A stretch of DNA of 16,715 nt, taken from an uncultured Bacteroidales bacterium. Lineage in GTDB: Bacteria > Bacteroidota > Bacteroidia > Bacteroidales > P3. Under the pieces are notes generated by a model, which searched no databases, was not told the origin of the DNA, and saw nothing but the letters and a program-made list of their open reading frames with translations. The number at the start of each line of letters is the position of its first letter. Positions within the stretch are counted from its first letter, which is position 1. The stretch spans positions 1-16,715 of the forward strand of contig CALEFF010000054.1 in assembly GCA_937876865.1 (NCBI GenBank). Direction: 5' to 3'. A program made the translations under genes and the position numbers. This document shows positions 1 to 6,914 of this stretch, piece after piece.

Positions 1-54
1 ATAAGAATAGTAACCGACAAAGCCGTAAGCACACAAAAATTGATAGTTGAATAA
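1..54 (+). CDS. 3' end of a T9SS-sorted surface protein (partial)
   Basis: Only the last 17 codons and the stop are present; the gene enters from the left edge. The encoded tail IRIVTDKAVSTQKLIVE is the end of a type A T9SS sorting domain, whose usual final strand ends in a K-x-L/I-x-V pattern. It is identical in DNA and protein to the end of the gene finishing at 2334. The missing part is therefore probably a paralogue of that riboswitch-controlled protein, or at least shares its sorting module. A T9SS domain targets a protein through the outer membrane to the cell surface. The function of the missing body cannot be read here. Confidence 0.85.
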   Translation: MRIVTDKAVSTQKLIVE

Positions 55-75
55 CATTTAACAATCAAATAACCC

Positions 76-111
76 AAAAGAGCGATTCTTTATAGAGTCG
101 CTCTTTTTTTT
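76..111 (+). terminator. Rho-independent terminator of the partial upstream gene
   Basis: AAAAGAGCGA at 76-85 pairs with TCGCTCTTTT at 98-107. The stem continues through U-G and three further pairs to a TTAT loop at 90-93, giving 14 pairs followed by a T run. It separates the upstream gene from the riboswitch transcript. Confidence 0.9.
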
Positions 112-132
112 GTATAAAAAATAAATAAAATT

Positions 133-162
133 TTGTAGATATTAAATTATTATGTAATTTTG
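133..162 (+). promoter_or_regulatory. Bacteroidetes-type promoter for the riboswitch transcript
   Basis: TAATTTTG at 155-162 fits the Bacteroidetes -7 consensus TAnnTTTG. A TTG at 133-135 lies 19 bases upstream, the expected spacing for the -33 element. It lies immediately ahead of the cobalamin riboswitch, so transcription should start about 5-10 bases beyond 162. Confidence 0.75.
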
Positions 163-171
163 CAGTCGCAA

Positions 172-330
172 AGGGTTCTCTATGCAGAGATTAAAAGGGA
201 ATTTGGTGAAAATCCAAAACAGTCCCGCTGCTGTGAGTTCATAAAAGGATACCGAAATATCTTGTTGCCACTGTTGAAATAAAGTAAATGGGAAGGCTAT
301 CGGTGTTGAACGAGTCAGAAGACCTGCCTT
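172..330 (+). promoter_or_regulatory. Cobalamin (B12) riboswitch
   Basis: The conserved B12-box elements are present in order. GGGAATTTGGTG followed by AAAATCC starts at 198. Next comes a stretch matching ACAGTCCCGCTGCTGTGA. Then CCACTG and GGGAAGGC appear on the left of the last stem, and GTCAGAAGACCTGCC is at 314-328. This order and spacing is the class-I cobalamin aptamer. It reads toward the gene starting at 463. Binding of adenosylcobalamin or another corrinoid normally turns the downstream gene off, so that gene should be expressed when B12 is scarce. The outer boundaries are approximate. Confidence 0.93.
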
Positions 331-462
331 TTGTTTAAAGTTTTGAGCTTTCGAGGAAAGAGCTTTAGACATAAGATGCGGTTTTTTATTCAGCAATTTT
401 GTCTTTCTTTTTTCAATTAAAGCTCTATGGTTTTAAAACTAAATTTTAAAAACAATAGAGAC

Positions 463-2334
463 ATGAAAAAATTTTTAATCAGTTTGGTTGCACTATTTGC
501 AACTATGACAGTTTCTGCTCAATTTGATGGAGCAGTAGGCACAGAAGGTTGCCGAGCAATTAATATTTCTAATCCGAGAATTCAATCTTGGGCTTTGGGA
601 GTTGAAGTCCAAAGAGGCTTTCAAGGAAATTCAACAACAAATTATGCATCTTATGGAAAACCTTACAATGCACAAGGTTGTCCCGACAGCACAACAACAA
701 CTTGTGTTTCATTAGGAGATGGAGGAATTGCATTAATAACATTTTCCTCTCCAATAATAGATGGAGAAGGTGAAGACTTCTGTGTATTTGAAAACGGTTT
801 CAATTCAACTTACTTGGAATTAGGTTTTGTAGAAGTGAGTAGCGATGGAGAACATTTTTACAGATTTCCCGCAACAAGCTATACAACATACAATGATATT
901 CGTCCGGAATTGCTAAACAACATTGCAGGAAAACATGAAGTTGGTTGGGGTACACCTTTCGACCTTTCAGAAATAGAAGGCGATGAGTTTTTTAACAGAA
1001 ACAATGTAAGATATGTACGTATTGTTGATATAATTGGAGGAGTTGATACAGACTCGCAAGGGAACGTAATCTACGATGGCACATCAGGTGGTCCTTCAAC
1101 AGGATACGACCTTACAGGAGTAGGAGTATTGAATCAAGGAAGCAGTTATTTTGTCGCAGATTGCGAAGGTCTATTAACATCTGCCGATACTCATGAATTG
1201 ATAAGTGCAGACAATGGAGAGATGGATGCAGATGGCAATTATCGCCTTTCTTACCTAAGCAATGGTCTGCTTTATGATGCATTAGGACTATATGGAGGAA
1301 TGTTTGCTTGTGGATTTGGGCCATCTAATCACACTACATCGACAGGTGTAACATCTTATTCATCAGCTTCACTTTGCGGATTAGAAGGATTAGGAAATAC
1401 TTATATGGTTGGATATTACAGTGATTTTATAGGAACAGAGGAACATAACGTTGTAAGAAAAGAAGACGATACTCCTTTCTATCCTATTGGAGTTTATGTA
1501 AACAATTCAATGAGTGCTTACAATTATATGAATACAGCAAGTTTTGCAAATGACGGACACTACCTTAATATTATTGCAACAGGTTATGATGAAAATGGAA
1601 ACGTAACAGGAAGCAGCATTACATCACTTGCAAACGCAAATAACGTAGTAAAAGAATGGAAATACTTTGATTTAACCCCTTTAAATGAATGCGTAAAGGT
1701 TGTTTTCACACTTCAAACCGATGATGACTCCGGTTATGGAATGAATATACCTGCATATTTCTGTATAGACGCATTTTCTTACGTAAATACAATTGATACA
1801 TCAACACCATGCGATGCACCAACTGAACTTTTGGTAAGCGATATCACAGAAAACTCTGCAGAAATCACTTGGAACGGAGTAGCAGACACATACGAATTAA
1901 AGATAAACGGTTCAGAAACAGAAACCCTTACAACAACAAGCAAAACATTGACAGACTTAATTCCTAATACCACTTACACAATAGAAGTAAGAGCCGTGTG
2001 CGAAGAACAAACATCAGAATGGGTTTCAATAACTTTCACAACACTTGAACAAATAGAAGGAGGAATAGGAACAATTGCAACAACCTTAAACACAATCACA
2101 GCAACAATCTATCCAAACCCTGCAACAGACAATGCAACAATGGAAATCGTAGGATTAGACCAAGACGCTAAGATAGTAATCAGCGACCTACAAGGAAGAA
2201 TCCTAAGCCAAGAAGCAATAAGTGCAGGTACAACACGCTACACAGTTAATGTTAGCAATATGGCAAGTGGAGTTTACTACATAAGAATAGTAACCGACAA
2301 AGCCGTAAGCACACAAAAATTGATAGTTGAATAA
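463..2334 (+). CDS. B12-riboswitch-controlled DUF4465-like cell-surface protein with FN3 and T9SS sorting domains
   Basis: I place the start at ATG 463, giving 623 aa, because MKKFLISLVALFATMTVSAQ is a clean signal peptide; the in-frame ATG at 427 would add 12 residues before it. Residues about 20-225 form a beta-rich module with GEGEDFCVFENG and FVEVSSDG motifs, known from bacterial cell-surface proteins. Residues about 255-440 resemble DUF4465 (for example PIGVYVNNS, WKYFDLTPL and YGMNIPAYFCID). Residues about 450-528 are a fibronectin type III domain. Residues about 548-623 are the T9SS type A sorting domain (IYPNPATD to KLIVE). The protein is therefore expected outside the outer membrane. 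The riboswitch implies a role in corrinoid capture. From memory, surface B12-binding BtuH proteins of Bacteroides belong to a related domain family, but binding is inferred, not visible. Confidence 0.88.
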   Translation: MKKFLISLVALFATMTVSAQFDGAVGTEGCRAINISNPRIQSWALGVEVQRGFQGNSTTNYASYGKPYNAQGCPDSTTTTCVSLGDGGIALITFSSPIIDGEGEDFCVFENGFNSTYLELGFVEVSSDGEHFYRFPATSYTTYNDIRPELLNNIAGKHEVGWGTPFDLSEIEGDEFFNRNNVRYVRIVDIIGGVDTDSQGNVIYDGTSGGPSTGYDLTGVGVLNQGSSYFVADCEGLLTSADTHELISADNGEMDADGNYRLSYLSNGLLYDALGLYGGMFACGFGPSNHTTSTGVTSYSSASLCGLEGLGNTYMVGYYSDFIGTEEHNVVRKEDDTPFYPIGVYVNNSMSAYNYMNTASFANDGHYLNIIATGYDENGNVTGSSITSLANANNVVKEWKYFDLTPLNECVKVVFTLQTDDDSGYGMNIPAYFCIDAFSYVNTIDTSTPCDAPTELLVSDITENSAEITWNGVADTYELKINGSETETLTTTSKTLTDLIPNTTYTIEVRAVCEEQTSEWVSITFTTLEQIEGGIGTIATTLNTITATIYPNPATDNATMEIVGLDQDAKIVISDLQGRILSQEAISAGTTRYTVNVSNMASGVYYIRIVTDKAVSTQKLIVE

Positions 2335-2355
2335 CATTTAACAATCAATAAACCC

Positions 2356-2393
2356 AAAAGAGCGACTCAAACAAAAGAGTCGCTCTTTTTTTT
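2356..2393 (+). terminator. Rho-independent terminator after the DUF4465-like gene
   Basis: AAAAGAGCGACTC at 2356-2368 pairs with GAGTCGCTCTTTT at 2377-2389 around an 8-base loop, followed by further Ts. The stem base is the same as in the terminator at 76-111, but the loop and upper stem differ. Confidence 0.9.
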
Positions 2394-2463
2394 CTTTGTT
2401 TTAGAAAAATAATTCTTTGTTTTAGAAAAATAAATCAAAGAAATAATTTTCTAAAACAAAGAA
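2392..2463 (+). repeat. 21-bp tandem direct repeat with an inverted third arm
   Basis: Positions 2392-2412 and 2413-2433 are exact copies of a 21-bp unit beginning TTCTTTGTTTTAG. The first 17 bases of the unit recur inverted at 2447-2463 (TTTTCTAAAACAAAGAA). The two direct copies thus compete to pair with the one inverted arm; pairing with the nearer copy leaves a 17-base loop. The array ends four bases before the -7 element of the next gene and covers where its -33 element should be. Confidence 0.85.
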
Positions 2464-2467
2464 ATAT

Positions 2468-2475
2468 TATCTTTG
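2468..2475 (+). promoter_or_regulatory. -7 promoter element of the tRNA-editing gene
   Basis: TATCTTTG matches TAnnTTTG and lies 23 bases before the ATG at 2499. No good -33 TTG is visible, because the inverted repeat arm occupies that position. Confidence 0.7.
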
Positions 2476-2498
2476 CATTTGAGAAACAAAAAAATGTT

Positions 2499-3029
2499 AT
2501 GGAGAATACTGAAAGAATTGACAAGGTCTTGAATTTTTTAATTGAAAACAATATTCCTTTTTCTCATTATCTTCACCCTGAGGGCAAGACTATTGAGGAG
2601 GCTAAGCGTTGGTGGAAAGACGATGGTAGTGTTCATTGCAAGAATCTCTTTTTTCGCAATCATAAGGGCAACAAGCATTATTTAGTTTGTTTTCATTGTG
2701 ATTATGAACTCGATATTCACGACTTGGAACAAAGACTTAAAGCAAGACTTCTTTCGCAAGGTTTACCTTCTTGTGGTAAATTGTCCTTTGCTTCGCCTGA
2801 GAGAATGATGCGTTACTTGGGTTTGGAGCCGGGAAGTGTGTCTCCCTTTGGTTTGATTAACGATTTGGAGCATCATGTGCATCTTTTTCTTGATGAAAAG
2901 TTGCTTTCTGCCGACAAACTCTCTTTTCACCCGAATGATTGTCGTGGTACGGTGGTGATAGATAGGGGAGAGTTTGAACGTTATCTTTCAATTGTTGGCA
3001 ATAGTTATGAGTATTTGACTTTATATTAA
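2499..3029 (+). CDS. ProX/YbaK-type aminoacyl-tRNA editing protein (prolyl-tRNA-associated domain)
   Basis: This 176-aa cytosolic protein has the length and layout of the free-standing bacterial editing domains related to the INS domain of prolyl-tRNA synthetase (ProX/PrdX, YbaK superfamily). These hydrolyse mischarged tRNA, typically Ala-tRNAPro. Visible family features are the N-terminal helix with HPEGKTIEEA, the lysine in HCKNLFF (Lys48), the glycine-proline loop GSVSPFGL (residues 112-119), and a late FHPN motif (143-146). The gene has its own promoter and lies alone between two promoters. The exact substrate cannot be decided from sequence. The ATG at 2499 puts the family's conserved N-terminal helix at the start. 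Confidence 0.88.
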   Translation: MENTERIDKVLNFLIENNIPFSHYLHPEGKTIEEAKRWWKDDGSVHCKNLFFRNHKGNKHYLVCFHCDYELDIHDLEQRLKARLLSQGLPSCGKLSFASPERMMRYLGLEPGSVSPFGLINDLEHHVHLFLDEKLLSADKLSFHPNDCRGTVVIDRGEFERYLSIVGNSYEYLTLY

Positions 3030-3072
3030 GGGAGTTTTTCTTTGAGATACAATATTATTTAATTATAATTTG

Positions 3073-3080
3073 TATTTTTG
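3073..3080 (+). promoter_or_regulatory. -7 promoter element of the DUF4143 ATPase gene
   Basis: TATTTTTG fits TAnnTTTG, with a transcription start expected near 3086-3090. This argues against a translation start at the upstream TTG at 3070 and supports the ATG at 3091 or 3121. No convincing -33 element is visible. Confidence 0.6.
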
Positions 3081-3120
3081 CAGGGTAAAAATGCGGATAG
3101 TCGCACTAATAACCTTTATT

Positions 3121-4422
3121 ATGAGAATAGAGCGTAAAAGAAATCTTAAAAAACTTATTAATAGCAGGCAAAATGGTCAGATAAAAATAATTACAGGTGT
3201 TAGGCGTTGTGGTAAGTCTTATTTGCTTGGCGTTTTATATAGGGATTATCTTATGCAAGAGGGCGTTTTGCCAGAGCAGATTATTAGTATTGAATTGGAT
3301 AACGATATAAATATTCGTTATCGTAATCCTTTGGAACTTGGAAATTATCTAAGAGATAGGGTTAGTGATAAAAAAACTGATTATTATATTTTACTTGATG
3401 AAATTCAAATGGTGGAAAGTATTGATAATCCTTTCCTTCCAAAAGGCTCTGGTGTAAAAATTACTTTTGTAGATGTTCTTTTAGGGCTTAAAAGTTTGCC
3501 AAATGTAGATGTTTATGTTACTGGCAGTAATTCTAAAATGTTGTCTTCTGATGTTGCTACTGCTTTTCGAGATAGGGGTGAACAAATTCATATTACTCCT
3601 CTTACATACGAGGAATTTTATGCAGCTTATCCAAATGATAAACGTTATGCTTGGCGTGAGTTTATGACATACGGCGGAATGCCATTTGTGTTACATAAAA
3701 ATACTCATGAGGAAAAGTCTAAATATCTACAAGATTTATTTCGTTTGACTTATATAAAAGATGTTATAGAACGTAATAGATTGCGAGCAAATGTTGAAGT
3801 TATTGATGAATTGCTTAATGTTGTTGCTTCTTCTGTTGGTTCTTTGTCTAATCCTTCTCGATTGTCAAATACATTTCAGTCAGTCAAAGGTTTGAAGATA
3901 AAGAATGAAACAATATCTTCTTATTTGGATTGTTTTATTGATGCTTATATATTGAGTAAGTCTTATCGTTATGATATTAAAGGTCGTTCTTATATTGATA
4001 CTCCTTTGAAATACTACTTTACGGATGTTGGTTTGAGAAATGCACGTCTTAATTTTCGTCAACAAGAAGAAAATCACATCATGGAAAATATTTTGTATAA
4101 TGAACTTATTGCACGTGATTTTAATATTGATGTTGGAGTTGTGGAATATAATCATGTAGATGAGAATGGTAAAAAGGTAAGAACTCAACTTGAAGTTGAT
4201 TTTGTAGTTAATAAAACCGACAAACGTTATTATATTCAGTCTGCACTTACTGTGGCAAATGAAGAAAAACGAAAACAAGAAACAAATTCTCTAAATAGAA
4301 TAGATGATTCTTATACAAAGATTGTTGTTGTTAGAGATAATATATTGCCGTGGATAGACGAGAAAGGTGTGCAGTACATAAATATTGAGGACTTTTTGTT
4401 GGAAAGGATTAACTTATTATAA
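3121..4422 (+). CDS. AAA-family ATPase with DUF4143 C-terminal domain
   Basis: I choose ATG 3121 (433 aa, MRIERKRNLKKL), the usual beginning of this family; ATG 3091 would add ten residues. The AAA_14-like ATPase domain has Walker A GVRRCGKS (residues 26-33), Walker B YILLDEIQ (Asp93, Glu94), a sensor-like TGSNSKML (134-141), and the family's DRGEQIHITPLTYEEF stretch. The C-terminal half carries DUF4143, ending in a strand with LEVDFVV, a remnant of a restriction-endonuclease-like fold. Such proteins are common in Bacteroidota, often in multiple copies, and their cellular role is not settled. The coding strand is markedly T-rich compared with the A-rich genes at 463 and 13659. It is monocistronic. 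Confidence 0.9.
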   Translation: MRIERKRNLKKLINSRQNGQIKIITGVRRCGKSYLLGVLYRDYLMQEGVLPEQIISIELDNDINIRYRNPLELGNYLRDRVSDKKTDYYILLDEIQMVESIDNPFLPKGSGVKITFVDVLLGLKSLPNVDVYVTGSNSKMLSSDVATAFRDRGEQIHITPLTYEEFYAAYPNDKRYAWREFMTYGGMPFVLHKNTHEEKSKYLQDLFRLTYIKDVIERNRLRANVEVIDELLNVVASSVGSLSNPSRLSNTFQSVKGLKIKNETISSYLDCFIDAYILSKSYRYDIKGRSYIDTPLKYYFTDVGLRNARLNFRQQEENHIMENILYNELIARDFNIDVGVVEYNHVDENGKKVRTQLEVDFVVNKTDKRYYIQSALTVANEEKRKQETNSLNRIDDSYTKIVVVRDNILPWIDEKGVQYINIEDFLLERINLL

Positions 4423-4456
4423 AAAAAGCCGAATCGTTTGACTCGGCTTTTTGTTT
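4423..4456 (+). terminator. Terminator between converging ATPase and RNase Y genes
   Basis: AAAAAGCCGA at 4423-4432 pairs with TCGGCTTTTT at 4443-4452 around a 10-base loop. A-rich and T-rich flanks on the two sides mean it can serve both the plus-strand gene ending at 4422 and the minus-strand gene ending at 4472. Confidence 0.85.
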
Positions 4457-4471
4457 TATTGTTTGTTTTGT

Positions 4472-6013
4472 TTATTTTGCGTAGTTTACTGAGCGAGTTT
4501 CTCTGATTACTGTTACTTTTATCATTCCTGGGAATACCATTTCGCTTTGGATTCTCTTTGATAAGTCCATTGAGATTTGGTTTGCTTCTTGGTCCGATAC
4601 TTTTTCTGCTGAGACAATCACTCTTAATTCTCTTCCGGCTTGTATTGCGTATGTTTTAACTACACCATTGTAGCTCATAGCCATTTCTTCCAATTTGTTT
4701 AATCGGTTGATGTAAGCCTCAACTACTTCTCTTCTTGCACCAGGTCTTGCTCCTGAGATAGCATCGCATACTTGTACGATTGGAGCGTAAAGACTTTCCA
4801 TTTCTATTTCATCATGGTGTGCTCCGATTGCATTGCAGATTTCTGGTTTTTCTTTATATTTTTCTGCAAGTTTCATACCGTGAATTGCGTGTGGAAGTTC
4901 TGGCTCGTTATCTGGCACTTTTCCTATGTCGTGAAGAAGACCTGCTCTTTTGGCTATTTTAGGATTTAAACCTAATTCACTTGCCATTGTTGCACAAAGG
5001 TTAGCTACTTCACGAGAGTGTTGCAATAGGTTTTGTCCGTAAGAAGAACGATATTTCATCTTACCTACTATTCTGATTAATTCAGGGTGTAGGTTCATAA
5101 TTCCAAGGTCTATGCAAGTGCGTTTACCTGTTTCTATTACTTCTTGTTCGATTTGTTTCTTTGTTTTTGCAACTACTTCTTCTATTCTTGCAGGGTGAAT
5201 GCGTCCGTCAGTAACAAGTTTATGTAAAGAAAGGCGTGCAATTTCTCTTCTTACAGGATCAAAGCATGAAAGCAAGATTGCATCAGGAGAGTCGTCTATT
5301 ATTACTTCTACTCCTGTTAGATTTTCAAGTGTACGAATGTTTCTTCCTTCTCTTCCTATGATTCTTCCTTTTACTTCTTCGCTTTCAAGGTTGAAAACCG
5401 ATACTGTGTTTTCTATTGCGTTTTCTGTTGCTGTGCGTTGAATAGATTCTATAACGATTTTCTTGGCTTGTTGATTTGCTGTTAGTTTTGCTTCTTCAAC
5501 AATGTCCATAATTTTGCTCATTGCTTCGTCTTTTGCCTCTTCGGTAAGCGTTTCTACTAATTGAGCCTTTGCTTCTTCGGCTGATAGTCCTGCGATTTGT
5601 TCAAGTTTAGCAACGCTTTCTTTGTAAGTTTTTTCAACTTCTTGTTGTCTTTGTTGAAGTTTTTCTACTTGTTTGTTAAGACTTTCTTTTGCTTGAAGGA
5701 ATTCGTTGCTTTTCTTTTGTAGCTCTTCTACTTTTTGATTAAGTGTTTGTTCTTTTTGTTTGATTTTGTTTTCGGCTTGCATTACTTTGTTGTTGCGTTC
5801 TTGAACTTGTTTTTCATGCTCGCCTTTTAGTTGCAAGAATTTTTCTTTTGCTTGCAACATTTTTTCTTTTTTAATGATTTCAGCCTTTTCTTCTGCTTCT
5901 TTTAGTAAAGCACGGCCTTCTTTTTCTAACTTATTTTTTAAGCTTGTGTGTGATAGAAGTATTCCAACTCCCAATCCAACTACTAATCCGATAAGGATAT
6001 ATACAAATACCAT
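4472..6013 (-). CDS. rny: Ribonuclease Y
   Basis: The 513-aa product has the complete RNase Y layout. An N-terminal membrane helix (residues 1-20) is followed by a long coiled coil (about 25-190, rich in E/K/Q). Next comes a KH RNA-binding domain with GRIIGREGRN (216-225). The HD phosphohydrolase domain has its metal-binding His332 and the HD pair at 361-362 (LLHDIGK), plus AHHDE near 399-403. It is a membrane-anchored endoribonuclease that starts mRNA turnover. Length agrees with the family (about 510-520 aa). It lies downstream of zapA and of the putative 6S RNA on the same strand. No TAnnTTTG element was found directly upstream, so it may be cotranscribed. Confidence 0.97.
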   Translation of the reverse strand: MVFVYILIGLVVGLGVGILLSHTSLKNKLEKEGRALLKEAEEKAEIIKKEKMLQAKEKFLQLKGEHEKQVQERNNKVMQAENKIKQKEQTLNQKVEELQKKSNEFLQAKESLNKQVEKLQQRQQEVEKTYKESVAKLEQIAGLSAEEAKAQLVETLTEEAKDEAMSKIMDIVEEAKLTANQQAKKIVIESIQRTATENAIENTVSVFNLESEEVKGRIIGREGRNIRTLENLTGVEVIIDDSPDAILLSCFDPVRREIARLSLHKLVTDGRIHPARIEEVVAKTKKQIEQEVIETGKRTCIDLGIMNLHPELIRIVGKMKYRSSYGQNLLQHSREVANLCATMASELGLNPKIAKRAGLLHDIGKVPDNEPELPHAIHGMKLAEKYKEKPEICNAIGAHHDEIEMESLYAPIVQVCDAISGARPGARREVVEAYINRLNKLEEMAMSYNGVVKTYAIQAGRELRVIVSAEKVSDQEANQISMDLSKRIQSEMVFPGMIKVTVIRETRSVNYAK

Positions 6014-6083
6014 AATTATTAAAGTTTATTATTTATAAATATGGCAACTTATTCGGAGAGAGAAGAAATTGTGCGAAAATAAA

Positions 6084-6272
6084 ACCGCATCTTTTCTTTA
6101 AATGGAGCGTGTAAACTCCTAATTGATAAGTTTTGAGTGCCTTTTGTTATCAAACTTCCACCGTCTCAAAAGAGAATCCTTGCGGATTGAGGCCTGTTTT
6201 ATCCAAAATGAGCGTTCTCGTTTAATTTTTTTTCTGTTGAATTTACGTACTGATTTTTAGAATCGATGCGGT
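6084..6272 (-). ncRNA. ssrS: Putative 6S RNA (SsrS-like) between zapA and rny
   Basis: On the minus strand the ends pair perfectly: ACCGCATC (6272-6265) with GATGCGGT (6091-6084). They enclose about 189 nt, the size of 6S RNA. Near the exact centre is a hairpin ATCC-GCAA-GGAT (6187-6176), flanked by CTCA/TGAG (6191-6188 with 6168-6165). A second inner pair is TAAAT (6245-6241) with ATTTA (6103-6099). The 3' arm can form its own hairpin from TTGATAA (6153-6147) and TTATCAA (6129-6123). Hairpins inside the open bubble are a known feature of 6S RNA, which binds housekeeping RNA polymerase as a promoter mimic. The position after zapA parallels zapA-ssrS of Escherichia coli. No separate promoter was found, so it may be processed from the zapA transcript. 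This is an inference from hand-drawn pairing. Confidence 0.55.
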
Positions 6273-6275
6273 ATG

Positions 6276-6572
6276 TCATTTGTTCAATATCTCTGTAAGA
6301 TATTTGTCTAATTCGGTTAATCTATTTTCTATTTCTTTATTGTCAGACTTTGTGTTTTGTTGTTGAAGTCTTATATAAGAAGTCATATATTGTAAAAGCA
6401 CCATTGCAAGTAAGTCTTGATTGTCTTTGTAAGAGTACATACTTGCGTATCTTTTTAGTGTTTCATTCACTATTTCAGAGGCTTTGTTGAAAATATCTCT
6501 ATCGCTCTCGCTGATATTTACTTTGTATTTTCTATTCGCAATATCTATTTCTATTTTTACGTCCTCGTCCAT
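6276..6572 (-). CDS. zapA: Cell division protein ZapA
   Basis: This 98-aa protein matches ZapA in size and layout. The N-terminal beta part (VKIEIDIANRKYKVNISESDRDIF) is followed by a helix (residues about 32-58) and a C-terminal coiled coil rich in Q, N and E. ZapA binds FtsZ and bundles its filaments at the division site. Its start lies only two bases after the stop of the upstream coiled-coil gene, so the two are translated from one message. The putative 6S RNA begins four bases beyond its stop. Confidence 0.92.
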   Translation of the reverse strand: MDEDVKIEIDIANRKYKVNISESDRDIFNKASEIVNETLKRYASMYSYKDNQDLLAMVLLQYMTSYIRLQQQNTKSDNKEIENRLTELDKYLTEILNK

Positions 6573-6574
6573 AG

Positions 6575-6859
6575 TTAATCGTTATGATTTTCTGTCGAAA
6601 TTAGTAAAGCCAAACTTTTTTCTATCTTACGCAACAATTCGTCTATTCTCGTTTTTAATTCTTCAGTCTCTTCTCGTTGCTTTGTTCTTTCTTTTTTTTC
6701 TAAGTTTTCTATTTTGTTAATTAAATTTTGTTTTTCTTCTATTAGAATGGTGTTTTCTTGTTTTAGTTTGTGGTTTTCAGTTTCTAATTTTTGTGTTTTA
6801 TCCACCAAAAGCACGACTTTGTTTTCTATTTCCTCTATTATGCTTTGTAGTTTTTCCAT
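6575..6859 (-). CDS. Small coiled-coil protein, ZapB-like division partner candidate
   Basis: The 94-aa product is almost entirely one predicted coiled coil. Heptad-like L/I/V spacing runs from residue 4 to about 87, with many E, K, Q and N, no signal peptide and no membrane segment. Stop and zapA start are separated by two bases, implying translational coupling. In Bacteroidota a short coiled-coil gene often precedes zapA. Size and composition recall ZapB, which binds ZapA at the division ring. Coiled coils are poor evidence of homology, so the assignment rests mainly on context. A promoter element TATATTTG lies 25 bases upstream. Confidence 0.75.
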   Translation of the reverse strand: MEKLQSIIEEIENKVVLLVDKTQKLETENHKLKQENTILIEEKQNLINKIENLEKKERTKQREETEELKTRIDELLRKIEKSLALLISTENHND

Positions 6860-6883
6860 TCTAATTTAGAAATTTTTCAAGTG

Positions 6884-6891
6884 CAAATATA
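6884..6891 (-). promoter_or_regulatory. -7 promoter element of the coiled-coil/zapA/6S/rny cluster
   Basis: The minus strand reads TATATTTG (plus-strand CAAATATA), matching TAnnTTTG and lying 25 bases before the ATG at 6859. The -33 element is not clear. Confidence 0.65.
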
Positions 6892-6914
6892 ATTTTTATT
6901 TTTTAATTAACGCA

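Noticed and set aside
142..396. Minus-strand open frame of 84 codons
   Set aside because: It lies antisense across the promoter, the cobalamin riboswitch and its expression platform; no protein family resemblance.
3880..4278. Minus-strand open frame of 132 codons inside the ATPase gene
   Set aside because: It is antisense to a well-supported DUF4143 domain and its composition (I, F, N, T) reflects the T-rich coding strand opposite it.
5199..5441. Plus-strand open frame across rny
   Set aside because: It is antisense to the conserved KH region of RNase Y; no promoter or domain.
6222..6236. T-run on the plus strand after GAGCGTTCTC, looking like a plus-strand terminator
   Set aside because: The stem is only about seven AT-rich pairs and no plus-strand gene precedes it; the pairing fits better as part of the minus-strand RNA.
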